Assembly: GCF_034044715.1 (NCBI RefSeq)
Contig: NZ_JAXCLW010000004.1
Span: 124,001-188,000 of the forward strand
DNA from: Dongia_B soli
GTDB taxonomy: Bacteria; Pseudomonadota; Alphaproteobacteria; Dongiales; Dongiaceae
Direction: 5' to 3'
Length of the DNA stretch: 64,000 nucleotides
Shown here piece by piece: positions 35,688 to 45,579 of the stretch. The translations under genes and the position numbers were made by a program. The notes below the pieces were generated by a model. It did not search any database. It saw only the letters and a program-made list of their open reading frames with translations, and had not been told where the DNA came from. How positions within the stretch are numbered: the stretch's first letter is position 1; every line of letters starts with the position of its first letter.

Positions 35688-36475
35688 CTCGGTAGCCTTG
35701 CCTCCGGCAAGTTTCCGTTGAACCTGATATCGTCGGCGATAGCGATGAAGAACGGCCAAGAATCGACGAAATAACGCCGAAATAGACGACGGGGCTCTTG
35801 CAACACACGCCACAGCCACTCCATGCCGCATTTACGGAAGACTAGCGGCGCACGCTTGGTGACCCCGGCAAAGAACTCGAGGCCAGCCCCGAACGCAAAG
35901 GCGTACAGATCGCCCAGCATCGCCCTGTTCTGGTCGATCCAGATTTCCGATTTAGGGATGCCAAGCCCGAAAAACAGATGCGTCGTGCCATGCTGCCTGA
36001 TTTTTTCGGCGAGGCTTGCGCTATAACCGGCATCTCTGTCGAAGCCAAAAGGCGGCACGACCGCAGCAATCTGTTCAGCAGTAAATCCTCGCCCTACCAA
36101 CCAGGCCGTCAAGCGATCCGCGGTTTGTTGCTGAGCGGCCACGAAAAAGGGCCGGTGCATGTCGGGTGAAAGCGTACGGAGAATATCGGGAAAAAGATCT
36201 GCGCCCGTTATTCGTTCGGGGACAGCCGCGCCGCGGCAGCGCGCGTAGAGATAGACGGGTGCCCCGTCGATGGTTACTTTCCAGGCGCGGGCATAAGCCT
36301 CGCGAAATCGCGAATTTTTCCGTAGGGTCACCACGTGATACAGGTTCGTGGTAACAAGGAGCTTCGCGCCACTGCTTCGTTCAATTTTCCCCTGACATAT
36401 TTCCCGCACGATTTCGTCGTTCGTTGCCAGACTGAAGCGGATACCGAAGACCGGCCGACTGACACCAGCACTCAT
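35684..36475 (-). CDS. WecG/TagA/CpsF (GT26) glycosyltransferase, GumM-like
   Basis: 263 aa. Family motifs are TTNLYHVVTLRK, TIDGAPVYLYAR (conserved Asp), ERITGADLF and FFGLGIPKSEIW. GT26 enzymes act on lipid-linked sugars at the membrane face: WecG adds ManNAcA, and GumM of xanthan adds the second glucose of the cellobiose backbone. The genes around it (GumD-like, GumC-like, GT4s, GDP-mannose supply) favour a GumM-like role, as inference. ATG 36475 has GGGGGA upstream; GTG 36487 is an alternative. Confidence 0.87.
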   Translation of the reverse strand: MSAGVSRPVFGIRFSLATNDEIVREICQGKIERSSGAKLLVTTNLYHVVTLRKNSRFREAYARAWKVTIDGAPVYLYARCRGAAVPERITGADLFPDILRTLSPDMHRPFFVAAQQQTADRLTAWLVGRGFTAEQIAAVVPPFGFDRDAGYSASLAEKIRQHGTTHLFFGLGIPKSEIWIDQNRAMLGDLYAFAFGAGLEFFAGVTKRAPLVFRKCGMEWLWRVLQEPRRLFRRYFVDSWPFFIAIADDIRFNGNLPEARLPR

Positions 36476-36807
36476 CAGGTCCCCCACTTACCATTCCCAG
36501 CTCTTTGCCATTTACATCTACCCAGATGCCCGACAACGCAGGCTTGACTTACTATCCTTGCGTTCATCCCTCTCGCGCAAGGACTTCCTGCGATTAACGT
36601 GCATTCATCGCCAAAATGAAATCTCGCTGAGAACAGCTTCCCCGTTCTCAAGGAAGAAAAGTGATTGCGCTGGGAATGGTTTTCCAGAACGAGCTTCTGG
36701 TCTTACCTCGTTGCAACGTATGCGTTCTTCGTTTGCTTCATTCTAGAAGTTCTTTCAAAGTCGCTATAAGCTTTCGACATAGGGGCATCGTTTGACGGGG
36801 GCAAAGC
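36476..36807. promoter_or_regulatory. divergent intergenic region between GT26 and ManC genes
   Basis: About 330 bases between genes reading apart, so it should carry two promoters. TTCTAGAA at 36741-36748 is a short palindrome near the ManC side, of no known meaning. No open frame here looks real and no terminator is seen. Confidence 0.35.
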
Positions 36808-38259
36808 GTGGCTGAGCAATTTCCTCCAATCGTGCCGGTCGTTCTGTCCGGCGGCATCGGCAGTCGTCTCTGGCCATTATCTCGCGCACATTATCCAAAA
36901 CAGTTTCTGCCTTTGGCCAGTGAGCAGCCCATGCTGGCTGACGCAGTCACGCGCGTACACGGCGCAGAATTCTCCGCACCGATCGTTGTCTGTTCCCATG
37001 AACATCGCTTCATGGTCGCCGAAGCGTTGCGCAAGACTGGCGTAACAGCCGGACGACTTGTCCTCGAACCTGCCGGGCGAAGCACGGCACCCGCGGCAGC
37101 CGTCGGCGCGTTGATCGCCCAGGCAGAAAACTCTGATGCGGTGATCCTGATCATGCCGTCGGATCATTTAATTGCCGACAAAGCGGCGTTTCGCGATGCG
37201 GTTCTTTCCGGGCTGGAAGCAGCCATTGACAATGCCATCGTTACCTTCGGTGTCATTCCAAACCGCGCCGAAACAGGCTATGGCTATATTCAGCGGGGAC
37301 GGCGCATCAACAATCACCGCAGCGTGCATATCGTCGACCGCTTCGTCGAAAAACCGGATCGGGCCACGGCCGAAAGGTTTGTCTCCTCGGGTGAATTTCT
37401 CTGGAATAGCGGTATTTTTCTTTGTTCAGCACGGAGTTTCCTCGCTGAACTGGCAACATTCGAGCCGGATGCGCTGGCAGCGGCACAAGCCGCTCTCGAT
37501 CATGCGAAGCCCGACCTCGACTTCATCAGACTGGATGCGGAGAGCTTTGCGGCGGCGCCATCAATCTCGGTCGACAAAGCCGTGATGGAGCGTACCAGGC
37601 GAGCCGTCGTCGTCCCCATGTCGATCGGATGGAATGATGTAGGGTCCTGGAACGCGCTTTGGGAAATCTCACAGCACGACCCGGAGGGCAATACTCTGAT
37701 GGGCGATGTGATCGCCTTGGACACGAGGGAAAGTTATATCCGCTCGGAAGGCGGCCCACTTGTCGTCTCGCTCGGACTCGACAACGCCCTCGTCGTTGCG
37801 ACGGACGATGCGGTCCTCGTGACAACTCAGGCCCATGCCCAATCTGTCGGCCAAATCGTGGACCGGCTGAAGACCCTAGACCGGCCGGAGCGGCTTCAAC
37901 GCAGCACGGTTTATCGTCCCTGGGGAACCTTTCGGGTGATCGATCACGGGCACCGCTTCCAGGTGAAGCAGATACGCGTTGAGCCCGGGGCTCGCCTTTC
38001 CTTGCAATACCATTTTCATCGGGCAGAACATTGGGTGGTGGTCGAAGGCACCGCACGTGTTGTCTGCGGCGATCGCAGCTTCCTGTTGCGAGAGAACGAA
38101 TCCACTTTCATCTCCGCTGGCACACCACACCGGTTGGAAAACCCGGGCCGCGTGCCATTGACCTTGGTGGAGGTTCAATCCGGGAGCTATCTCGGCGAGG
38201 ACGACATCGTCCGATTGGATGACACCTATGGTCGCGCAGATGCAATGCCTAAAGAATAG
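36808..38259 (+). CDS. manC: mannose-1-phosphate guanylyltransferase / mannose-6-phosphate isomerase
   Basis: 483 aa, the bifunctional length. The N-terminal nucleotidyltransferase has VLSGGIGSRLWPLSRAHYPKQFL (the signature loop with its Lys) and a MPSDHLI metal motif. The C-terminal cupin domain has YRPWGTFRVID, QVKQIRVEPGARLSLQ and HRAEHWVVVEGTARV with the metal-binding His and Glu residues of the type II isomerase. It makes GDP-mannose, the donor for exopolysaccharide mannosyl residues. The GTG start follows GGGGG. It is the rightmost gene of the exopolysaccharide locus. Confidence 0.93.
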   Translation: MAEQFPPIVPVVLSGGIGSRLWPLSRAHYPKQFLPLASEQPMLADAVTRVHGAEFSAPIVVCSHEHRFMVAEALRKTGVTAGRLVLEPAGRSTAPAAAVGALIAQAENSDAVILIMPSDHLIADKAAFRDAVLSGLEAAIDNAIVTFGVIPNRAETGYGYIQRGRRINNHRSVHIVDRFVEKPDRATAERFVSSGEFLWNSGIFLCSARSFLAELATFEPDALAAAQAALDHAKPDLDFIRLDAESFAAAPSISVDKAVMERTRRAVVVPMSIGWNDVGSWNALWEISQHDPEGNTLMGDVIALDTRESYIRSEGGPLVVSLGLDNALVVATDDAVLVTTQAHAQSVGQIVDRLKTLDRPERLQRSTVYRPWGTFRVIDHGHRFQVKQIRVEPGARLSLQYHFHRAEHWVVVEGTARVVCGDRSFLLRENESTFISAGTPHRLENPGRVPLTLVEVQSGSYLGEDDIVRLDDTYGRADAMPKE

Positions 38260-38519
38260 GTAGAGCATATCACCGGCATCCGACGATGCGTCCAGGTCGA
38301 GGACGAAACGTCTAGGCGCACCCGAGAAATAGCACTCATGTCACGTCGAGCGTTTGTGAATCGACAAACTTTTCTCGATGGCTGATCTTCTCCAAACGAC
38401 CTCGCATGATGCTGGACAGCGGGATCAAGAAAAAATTTCTTTATGCAGGAGTCTTCCCGATCCTGCGGGCCGCTCTCAACACCAAACGTAATCTGCGCCT
38501 GATGGAAAGAACGACCGAC

Positions 38520-40493
38520 ATGACGGAAATGTTGTGGCAGCCGACAGCAGCTCAGATCGATAGCGCCAACATCACGCGGTTTCGAAAAAAGGTTTCCGAA
38601 GACTGGATGACGGATATCCCCGACATAGCGACGCTATGGAATTGGTCCGTCGCCGAACCCGGGAAATTCTGGCGATCTGTCTGGCAGTTCACCAACGTCA
38701 TCGGCGAAGGCCCTGGGAATCCGATACTGGTCGAGACCGGCAAGATGGAGGAAGCCCGCTTTCTTCCCAACGCCAAATTGAATTTCACCGAAAACCTGTT
38801 GCAATTCTCCTCTGACCCGCAGAAGAAAACAGCGGATGCGATCGTATTTTGGGGAGAAGACAAGGTAAAGCGCCGTTTGACCTTTGGCGGGTTGCGCGAT
38901 CAGGTAATTCGCCTGGCCAGGTATTTTCGGTCGCAAAATCTTCAGCCCGGCGATCGCATTGCCGGCTTCGTGCCCAACATGCCGGAAGCTGTCATCGGCG
39001 CTCTCGCTGCTGCGTCGATCGGCTGCATCTGGTCTTCCTGCTCACCGGATTTCGGTGTACAGGGTGTCCTCGATCGTTTCGGCCAGATTGCACCGCGTCT
39101 ATTGCTGGTTGCGGATGGCTATTGGCTCAACACCAAGCCGCATCGGTGTCTTGGTCGCGTCGCCGAATTCATCAGAGACTTGCCGAGTGTCGAGCGGATC
39201 CTGGTCATTCCGTATTTGAGTGACACACCAGATTTGAGCTCACTCCCATCCGCAATCTTATATCCGGATGCCTTGGCCGTTTCGTCCGGTGCGACCGATG
39301 ATTTCGAGTTCCTGCGCTTCCCTTTCAATCATCCGCTTTTCATCATGTATTCCTCCGGCACGACCGGTGTTCCCAAATGCATTGTGCATGGCGCCGGAGG
39401 AACATTGATCCAGCACCTCAAAGAGCATCAGCTCCACTGCGACATTAAACCTGGAGACCGGCTCTTCTATACAACCACCTGTGGCTGGATGATGTGGAAC
39501 TGGCTGATTTCCGGCCTCGCCAGCGGTGCGACTATCATGCTTTACGACGGCGCTCCTTTTGCGCCGGATGGGAATATCCTTTTCGACTATGCGGAGGCCG
39601 AGGGCTTTACCCATTTCGGTACGTCGGCCAAGTATATCGATGCCTGTTCCAAGGCCGGCGCGAAGCCGGCCGAAACGCATAACCTATCCACCTTGCGGAT
39701 GATGACCTCGACCGGCTCGCCATTGGCCCCGGAAAGCTTCGACTATGTTTATCGCAATATCAAGCGCGATATCTGCCTCGCATCGATTTCCGGCGGCACG
39801 GATATTATCTCCTGTTTCATGCTTGGCAACCCGGCGGGGCCGGTCTGGCGGGGCGAGATTCAGATGCGTGGGCTCGGCATGGCGGTCGAGGTCTGGAACG
39901 CCGAAGGCGAGCCGGTCATTGGCGAGAAAGGCGAACTGGTCTGTACCAGCCCTTTCCCCTCGATGCCGGTTGGCTTTTGGCAGGATGAGGACAACCAGCG
40001 GTACCGGGCCGCCTATTTCGAACACTTCCCCAATATCTGGCGTCATGGCGATTACGTCGAACTGACGGAACACGGCGGCATCATCGTCTTTGGCCGTTCC
40101 GATGCGGTCCTGAATCCCGGCGGTATCAGAATTGGCACAGCGGAGATCTATCGCCCGGTCGAGCAATTGGAAGAGGTCCTGGAGAGTATCGTCATCGGAC
40201 AAGAATGGCAGAACGACACCCGCGTCATCCTTTTCGTCCGGCTGCGGGACGGGATCGAACTGGATGCAAAGCTGGTCAATCGAATTCGACAGAAAATTAT
40301 GGCCAGTGCGACACTCAACCATATGCCGGCAAAAATTTTACAAGTGGCGGATATTCCCCGCACCAAATCCGGCAAGATCGTCGAACTGGCCGTTCGTGAC
40401 GTGATACACGGCCGGCAGATCAGGAACCGGGAGGCGCTTGCCAATCCGGAAGCTTTGGATCTGTTCCGCAATCTGCCCGGCCTCAGGTCATAG
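38520..40493 (+). CDS. acetoacetate--CoA ligase
   Basis: 657 aa, the usual length. It activates acetoacetate to acetoacetyl-CoA with ATP, for ketone-body or polyhydroxybutyrate carbon use. ANL-superfamily motifs are present: MYSSGTTGVPKCIVHG (P-loop), TTTCGWMMWNWLISGL, STGSPLAPESFDYVY, and the C-terminal KSGKIVE with the catalytic Lys. The N-terminus MLWQPTAAQI and ARFLPNAKLNFTENLL are typical of the family. The start at ATG 38520 is the family start; the frame is open 114 bases further upstream. It begins about 260 bases after manC and is not functionally tied to it. Confidence 0.94.
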   Translation: MTEMLWQPTAAQIDSANITRFRKKVSEDWMTDIPDIATLWNWSVAEPGKFWRSVWQFTNVIGEGPGNPILVETGKMEEARFLPNAKLNFTENLLQFSSDPQKKTADAIVFWGEDKVKRRLTFGGLRDQVIRLARYFRSQNLQPGDRIAGFVPNMPEAVIGALAAASIGCIWSSCSPDFGVQGVLDRFGQIAPRLLLVADGYWLNTKPHRCLGRVAEFIRDLPSVERILVIPYLSDTPDLSSLPSAILYPDALAVSSGATDDFEFLRFPFNHPLFIMYSSGTTGVPKCIVHGAGGTLIQHLKEHQLHCDIKPGDRLFYTTTCGWMMWNWLISGLASGATIMLYDGAPFAPDGNILFDYAEAEGFTHFGTSAKYIDACSKAGAKPAETHNLSTLRMMTSTGSPLAPESFDYVYRNIKRDICLASISGGTDIISCFMLGNPAGPVWRGEIQMRGLGMAVEVWNAEGEPVIGEKGELVCTSPFPSMPVGFWQDEDNQRYRAAYFEHFPNIWRHGDYVELTEHGGIIVFGRSDAVLNPGGIRIGTAEIYRPVEQLEEVLESIVIGQEWQNDTRVILFVRLRDGIELDAKLVNRIRQKIMASATLNHMPAKILQVADIPRTKSGKIVELAVRDVIHGRQIRNREALANPEALDLFRNLPGLRS

Positions 40494-41186
40494 ATAAAGC
40501 TTCCGCACCACATCGTTGTCGAGCAGCTCCCGGGCGGAGCCGGAGGCGGCAATACGACCTTTGATGAGCAGATAACCGCGATGGGCGATCGACAGAGCCG
40601 TCTCGGCATTCTGCTCGATTAGCAGGACCGAGGTGCCACGCCGGTTTATCTCGGCGACCGTATCGAAATATTCATCGATCAGTTTCGGCGACAGTCCCAA
40701 GGAAGGTTCATCCATTACCACCAGCTTCGGCTCCGCCACCAAAGCACGCGCCAGCGCCACCATGGCTTGCTCACCACCCGATAATGTGCCGGCATTCTGC
40801 TTGATCCGCTCCTTGATCCGCGGAAAGAGCGTCGCCATGGCTTCGAGCCGCTCCTCGAAGTCCCCACGGCCACGCGCGGCATCGAAACCGAGGCGTATAT
40901 TTTCCCGCACCGTCAACTCGGGGAACAGGCGCCGGCCTTCCGGTACGAAGCCGATGCCAAGGCCGGCCAGAAACTCGGTTTGCAGCTTGGCAATATCCTT
41001 GCCGAATAGCGAAATCCTGCCCGCCTTCAGCGGCAACAAGGCGGCGATGGCACGGAAGGTCGTGGTCTTGCCCGCACCATTTGGCCCCAGTAGACAGACA
41101 AGCTCATTCTGCTGCACCGCCAGCGAGACATCGCGCAACATCGCCATGGCGCCGTAATTCGTGCTGACCGACGCCAGTTCAAGCAT
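40488..41186 (-). CDS. livF: branched-chain amino acid-type ABC transporter ATP-binding protein LivF
   Basis: 232 aa. The ABC ATPase motifs are Walker A GPNGAGKTT, signature LSGGEQAMVALARAL and Walker B LVVMDEPSLGLSP, with FVPEGRRLFPELTVREN, which is characteristic of LivF. It is the last gene of the livHMGF operon, overlapping livG by eight bases. It also overlaps the end of the converging acetoacetate--CoA ligase gene by six bases. Confidence 0.93.
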   Translation of the reverse strand: MLELASVSTNYGAMAMLRDVSLAVQQNELVCLLGPNGAGKTTTFRAIAALLPLKAGRISLFGKDIAKLQTEFLAGLGIGFVPEGRRLFPELTVRENIRLGFDAARGRGDFEERLEAMATLFPRIKERIKQNAGTLSGGEQAMVALARALVAEPKLVVMDEPSLGLSPKLIDEYFDTVAEINRRGTSVLLIEQNAETALSIAHRGYLLIKGRIAASGSARELLDNDVVRKLYL

Positions 41187-41973
41187 GAGCCGCCGCCTTC
41201 CGCCCCAGATAAGCTTCCTGGACCCGTGGCATGTTACGGATGTCCTGGAAGGAGCCTTCGGCGATCTTGCGTCCGTATTCGATCACCATGACCCGGTGCG
41301 GCAATTCGGCGACGAGACGCATATCATGTTCGATGATCATGATCGACAGTTCCGGTCTTCGAGCAGTAATCCCTCGTATATCCGCGATCAAAGCATCCGT
41401 ATCGCGATCATCCATACCGGAAGATGGCTCATCGAGCAGCAGCACCTTCGGCTCGGCTGCCAGCGCCCGAGCGATTTCCAGCCGGCGCCGATCCGCCTGT
41501 GCCAGTTCACTCGCCGCTCGTTCTCTCTGATCATAAAGACTGGCCGAGACCGAGCGAAGTAAATCGCCGGCTTTTGCTGCCGCCTGCTGCAACTCGCCCC
41601 GTGCCTTGGAAGGTCGCAGCAAAGCATCGAAAACACCCGAATGCGTGCGGCTATGCATGCCGATAATCACATTGTCGAGGACGCTAAGATCGGCAAACAA
41701 CCGGCTCGATTGGAAGGTGCGCGAGACGCCCATCTGCACGATACGATGCGCCGGCAATCCATTGAGGGGCCGATCATTCAGGAAGACTTTTCCAGCACTT
41801 GGACGGTAGAGCCCGGTGATCAAATTGAATAAGGTCGATTTTCCGGCACCATTCGGGCCGATGACGCCAAGGATTTCTCCTGCCTCCAAGACGAAGTCCA
41901 CGTCATCCATGGCAACCAGGCCGCCGAAGCGGATCGTCAATCCCTCCCCTCTCAATACGGCGTGACCGCTCAT
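41179..41973 (-). CDS. livG: branched-chain amino acid-type ABC transporter ATP-binding protein LivG
   Basis: 264 aa. Walker A is GPNGAGKSTLFNLITG, Walker B VLLLDEPSSGMDD; the signature region reads ASELAQADRRRLEIARAL rather than the usual LSGGQ, as is common in LivG-type proteins of this branch. The long insert after FQSSRLFADLSVLDNV is typical of LivG. It pairs with LivF to drive the LivHM permease. Its start overlaps the livM stop as ATGA. Confidence 0.93.
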   Translation of the reverse strand: MSGHAVLRGEGLTIRFGGLVAMDDVDFVLEAGEILGVIGPNGAGKSTLFNLITGLYRPSAGKVFLNDRPLNGLPAHRIVQMGVSRTFQSSRLFADLSVLDNVIIGMHSRTHSGVFDALLRPSKARGELQQAAAKAGDLLRSVSASLYDQRERAASELAQADRRRLEIARALAAEPKVLLLDEPSSGMDDRDTDALIADIRGITARRPELSIMIIEHDMRLVAELPHRVMVIEYGRKIAEGSFQDIRNMPRVQEAYLGRKAAAHA

Positions 41974-43157
41974 TGACTCCCTCCGTAGCGTCGTAGCCGC
42001 TGGGGGAAAAGGCCCTGGGGTCGGATCATCAGAAAGAGAATGACGACGATGCCGAAGAAGAGAATGCGGTAATCGGAAAAGGCCCTGAGCTTTTCAGGCA
42101 GCATCGTCAGCAGGAACGCACCCACAATCACGCCCAAGATATTGTCCATCCCGCCGACGATGACCATGGTCATGATGGTGACGGAAACCAAGAAAGTGAA
42201 ATTGTCTGGTGAGATGAAGGAGATATAGAACGCATAAATGGTGCCCGCAAAGGCCGCAAGGAAGGCATCCACCGCAAAGGCCAGGACCTTGTACCAGATG
42301 ACATTTATTCCTTGGCATCGCGCTGCGAGTTCATCCGCCCGCAAGGCATTCCAGGCGAGGCCGATGCGAGACCCATGCAGGCGTTGGGCGGAAATGATTG
42401 CGATGCCGACCAGCACGGCGGAGAGATAATAGAAATTTGCCTGGCTTGGTAGTTTGATGCCACCGAGGAGGATTGGCGAGGCAAAGGAATGGCCAAACAG
42501 GCTGGGCGCCGGAATGCCGACCAGACCGTTCGGGCCACCGGTCCAGTCGAAATTGTTCAGCAATTGATGAATGACGACGCCGAATGCGATCGTCACCAAT
42601 GCCAGATAGCTCTCGCGGGTCCGCATCGACGGCAGGCCGAGCAGGAAGCCGAATGCCGTTGCCACCACCGCGGCCGCCGGCAAAGCCAGCCAGAAATTGA
42701 TATCGAAGTGAATCGCCAACAATGCGGAAACATAGGCGCCGATGCCGTAGGAGGCGCCGGTTGCGAAATTGGGGATATTGGCGCTGCCAAGCTGAAAATT
42801 CAGGGCGATCGCCAGAACGGCATAGAGCTGCGAGACGATGAGAAGATGCAGCGCATAGGTATTACCGTTGAGCGCCAGCGGAAAGAGCAGAACCAGCAGA
42901 ATGGCCAGGCCGACTGCCAGACGACTGGCGCGGCTGAACGCACCGCCGATCCGCTCCTCCCAGTCTGACCGGATCTGCATGACGGCGAACCCGACGCAGA
43001 AGAGCAACAATATGCCACCGACAAGTCGCCAATCATCCGCCAGCAGGAAAAACCGGAGCAGGATCGCACCCACGAGTTCCGACGCGACGACGATGGCGAA
43101 GTCGCTGAAGGTCGGCCGCGTCAAGCGGCCCGAATCCAATGCCGTAGCCATGTTCAT
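41970..43157 (-). CDS. livM: branched-chain amino acid-type ABC transporter permease LivM
   Basis: 395 aa with about ten membrane segments. The LivM family core is seen in GASYGIGAYVSALLAIHF, LPSMRTRESYLALVTIAFG and GGMDNILGVIVGAFLLTMLPE. It forms the channel with LivH. Start and end both overlap the neighbouring genes by four bases (ATGA), so the four genes are translated as a coupled unit. Confidence 0.93.
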   Translation of the reverse strand: MNMATALDSGRLTRPTFSDFAIVVASELVGAILLRFFLLADDWRLVGGILLLFCVGFAVMQIRSDWEERIGGAFSRASRLAVGLAILLVLLFPLALNGNTYALHLLIVSQLYAVLAIALNFQLGSANIPNFATGASYGIGAYVSALLAIHFDINFWLALPAAAVVATAFGFLLGLPSMRTRESYLALVTIAFGVVIHQLLNNFDWTGGPNGLVGIPAPSLFGHSFASPILLGGIKLPSQANFYYLSAVLVGIAIISAQRLHGSRIGLAWNALRADELAARCQGINVIWYKVLAFAVDAFLAAFAGTIYAFYISFISPDNFTFLVSVTIMTMVIVGGMDNILGVIVGAFLLTMLPEKLRAFSDYRILFFGIVVILFLMIRPQGLFPQRLRRYGGSQ

Positions 43158-44071
43158 ACCTTCTCGACCGCAACGGATCCGAACAAACCGGCCGGCCGGA
43201 AGACGAGCACGAGGATGACCAGCAGGAAGGCGAAGACGAGACGATAGGATGCGCCATCTGGCAGGGTCGCCTGCACGACGGTATCCAAACCTGCGATTAG
43301 CAAACTGCCGATGATCGCGCCGGGCATGCTGCCCAACCCGCCAACCACGGCTGCCGAGAAGCCGATGAGCCCCGCCTGAATGCCGAAATCGAATCGCGTG
43401 ACACCGGCATAGCTGGCATAAAACAGGCCGCCAAGACCACCGACCGCCGAGGTGATGAAGAAGGTCGCACGAAACACGCTGCTGGGACTGATCGCCATCA
43501 GCCGGGCCGCCTCCCGGTCCTGCGAGACAGCACGGATGCGCACACCGAGCGGCGTATGTCGCAAGAGAAGAAACAGCAATGCCACCACAACGATCGAACT
43601 GCCGATCACCAGCAGGTTGAATGCCGGCAGAGTGAAGCCTTCGGTCGGGTTGAAATCAGCTTCGATCAATCGCGGAAAAGGCTGCGGGTTATGGCCATTG
43701 GGGAAGAGATGGCCGACCGATTCCCGCAAGGCGATGCCGAGCGCCACCGTCGCCACCAACGCCATCATCGCCGGTGCGTCGCGGAAGCGGCGGATGACGA
43801 GCCAATCGAGCACCACACCAAGGATGCCAGTCGCTACAACGGCGATGAAGCAAGCGATGAGCAAGCCGATGGCACTGAGACCGCTTGCCGAGGCGCTCAA
43901 ACCCTGCAAGGCAGCCAGGGCAACGAAGGGTGCCACCAGAGATACATCGCCATGGGAGAAGTGGATGACCTTCAACACGCCGAACAGCAGGCTGAAGCCG
44001 ACAGCGATCAGCGCATAGATGCAGCCTAGGGTCAGCCAGTTCAGGCCCTGTTGCATCAATTCGGCTGTCAT
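43154..44071 (-). CDS. livH: branched-chain amino acid-type ABC transporter permease LivH
   Basis: 305 aa, about eight membrane helices. The family start LNWLTLGCIYALIAVGFSLLFGVLKVIHFSHGD is clear (positions 9-41 of the protein), as is the coupling loop TPLGVRIRAVSQDREAARLMAI. It is the first gene of the minus-strand livHMGF operon, divergent from the gene for the binding protein, which completes the transporter. Substrate specificity rests on that binding protein. Confidence 0.93.
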   Translation of the reverse strand: MTAELMQQGLNWLTLGCIYALIAVGFSLLFGVLKVIHFSHGDVSLVAPFVALAALQGLSASASGLSAIGLLIACFIAVVATGILGVVLDWLVIRRFRDAPAMMALVATVALGIALRESVGHLFPNGHNPQPFPRLIEADFNPTEGFTLPAFNLLVIGSSIVVVALLFLLLRHTPLGVRIRAVSQDREAARLMAISPSSVFRATFFITSAVGGLGGLFYASYAGVTRFDFGIQAGLIGFSAAVVGGLGSMPGAIIGSLLIAGLDTVVQATLPDGASYRLVFAFLLVILVLVFRPAGLFGSVAVEKV

Positions 44072-44332
44072 TCGACCTAAACTCCACCCGGCTCGCGATC
44101 GAGCTCTTTATTGGTTGGACACTCCCTGACAGTGACTATGTCGGGCTTTTACCGACTTGACCAGACTGGCAAGCGACGGAATTTCCGCTGTTCTGCTTCG
44201 AAAAAAACGATTTGTTGCACCCAGGACGCAATGTAACCCTATTCAATCGGTTAAGGGTTGCGAACGGTATCGTGTGGCGCTCTCGGGCCGCTCGCATCGA
44301 TAATGAGAGCGGCAAGAAGGGGGAGCAACATA
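44072..44332. promoter_or_regulatory. divergent region between livHMGF and the binding-protein gene
   Basis: About 260 bases separating two units that make one transporter, so expression is probably coordinated from here. A run of seven A and A+T-rich sequence lie near 44203-44215. I could not identify a specific promoter or operator. Confidence 0.35.
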
Positions 44333-45499
44333 ATGAAAAAGCGAAGGAACACCGCACAAAGAACCACTTGGCCCATCTCTATCAAATCCGCAACCAAACT
44401 GGTTTTTGGTCTGCTGGCCGCTGCGCTCATCTCAAGCACATCCTATCAACCGGCCTCAGCCCAGGAAGTCATCAAGCTCGGCTTCATCGGTCCGATCAGC
44501 GGGGGCAATGCACCGCAAGGCTTGGGGGCGAAGAATGGTTTCCTGCTCGCCATCGAACAGGCAAACGCCTCGGGCTTTCCCTACAAAGTCGAACCGGTGG
44601 TGCTGGATGACGCGGCCGATCCCCAGACCGGTGTGTCGGCAGCTTTGAAACTGGTCAATGATCCTGCCGTGATCGGCGCCATCGGCCATTGGAACAGCGC
44701 GGTAGCGCTGGCAACCATTCCGATCTTCGACCGATATCAAATGCCATTCATCGTGTGGGGTGCGATCAGCCCAAAGATCACTGATCTCAACCTGCCTTAC
44801 GTCACCCGCGTGACACCAACCCTGGTAAACGAGAACCTGCCGCTCGCCGCCTGGGCCGCGAAGGATCTGAAGGCGAAGAAGATCGCCATCGTCTCGGACA
44901 CCACCGATTACGGCAAGGGCAATACCCAGGCCTTCGGAGATTTTTTCAAGCAGAATGGCGGCGAGATCATTGCTGCCGAAGCGGCGCCCGTCGGTACCAC
45001 CGATTTTCGCGCCATCCTCACCCGCATCAAGGGTCTCTCACCCGATGCAGTCTATTTCGGTGGCGTCATCACCGAAGCCGGCATTCTGCGCAAGCAGATG
45101 ATCGAGCTCGGCCTGAAGGTACCGATGATCGGCATTTCCGGTTTCTATGATCCGGAATTCATCAAGATTGCCGGCCCCGCCGCGGAGGGCACCATGGTCA
45201 GCTATCCGAAATCGGCTAGCAATTCGAAGATCGAAAAACTCGATCAGGATTACGCGGCGCGCAAATTCGACGAACCGGAGAGCCCCTATACCAAATACGC
45301 CTATGACGCGACCGGTATCCTGCTCACCGTCATCAAGGAAAAGGGCATCAAGGATAAGGAAGCGCTCGCCAAGGCCATTCGCGCGATCAAATATGACGGC
45401 GTGCTGGGCGAAACGACGTTCGATGCCAATGGTCAGACCCAGATTCCCGTCGAGATCGAGGTAAAGGAAGTCAAGAACGGCGCCTGGACGGATCATTGA
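44333..45499 (+). CDS. periplasmic substrate-binding protein of the liv-type ABC transporter
   Basis: 388 aa, type I periplasmic binding protein (Peripla_BP_6). ATG 44333 is preceded by AAGGGGGAG; the signal peptide has a long basic n-region and ends at QPASAQ. The mature protein begins VIKLGFIGPISGGNAPQG and shows the two-lobed pattern with SDTTDYGKGNTQAF and DAVYFGGVITEAG. It should deliver an amino acid or related acid to LivHMGF. The ligand is not readable from sequence; the neighbouring amino acid lyase homologue may share it. Confidence 0.92.
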   Translation: MKKRRNTAQRTTWPISIKSATKLVFGLLAAALISSTSYQPASAQEVIKLGFIGPISGGNAPQGLGAKNGFLLAIEQANASGFPYKVEPVVLDDAADPQTGVSAALKLVNDPAVIGAIGHWNSAVALATIPIFDRYQMPFIVWGAISPKITDLNLPYVTRVTPTLVNENLPLAAWAAKDLKAKKIAIVSDTTDYGKGNTQAFGDFFKQNGGEIIAAEAAPVGTTDFRAILTRIKGLSPDAVYFGGVITEAGILRKQMIELGLKVPMIGISGFYDPEFIKIAGPAAEGTMVSYPKSASNSKIEKLDQDYAARKFDEPESPYTKYAYDATGILLTVIKEKGIKDKEALAKAIRAIKYDGVLGETTFDANGQTQIPVEIEVKEVKNGAWTDH

Positions 45500-45543
45500 T
45501 ACTGACGGACTGCTGATCGAGCCAAATAGTCCGGACCGTCATA

Positions 45544-45572
45544 CGGCATCCAGGCAACTGGGTGCCGCTTTT
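45544..45572 (+). terminator. intrinsic terminator of the binding-protein gene
   Basis: A ten-base stem, CGGCATCCAG (45544-45553) and CTGGGTGCCG (45558-45567), one pair being G-T, with a GCAA tetraloop and a TTTT run at 45569-45572. It follows the binding-protein stop by about 45 bases and precedes the end of the converging lyase gene. Confidence 0.8.
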
Positions 45573-45579
45573 ATGCACG

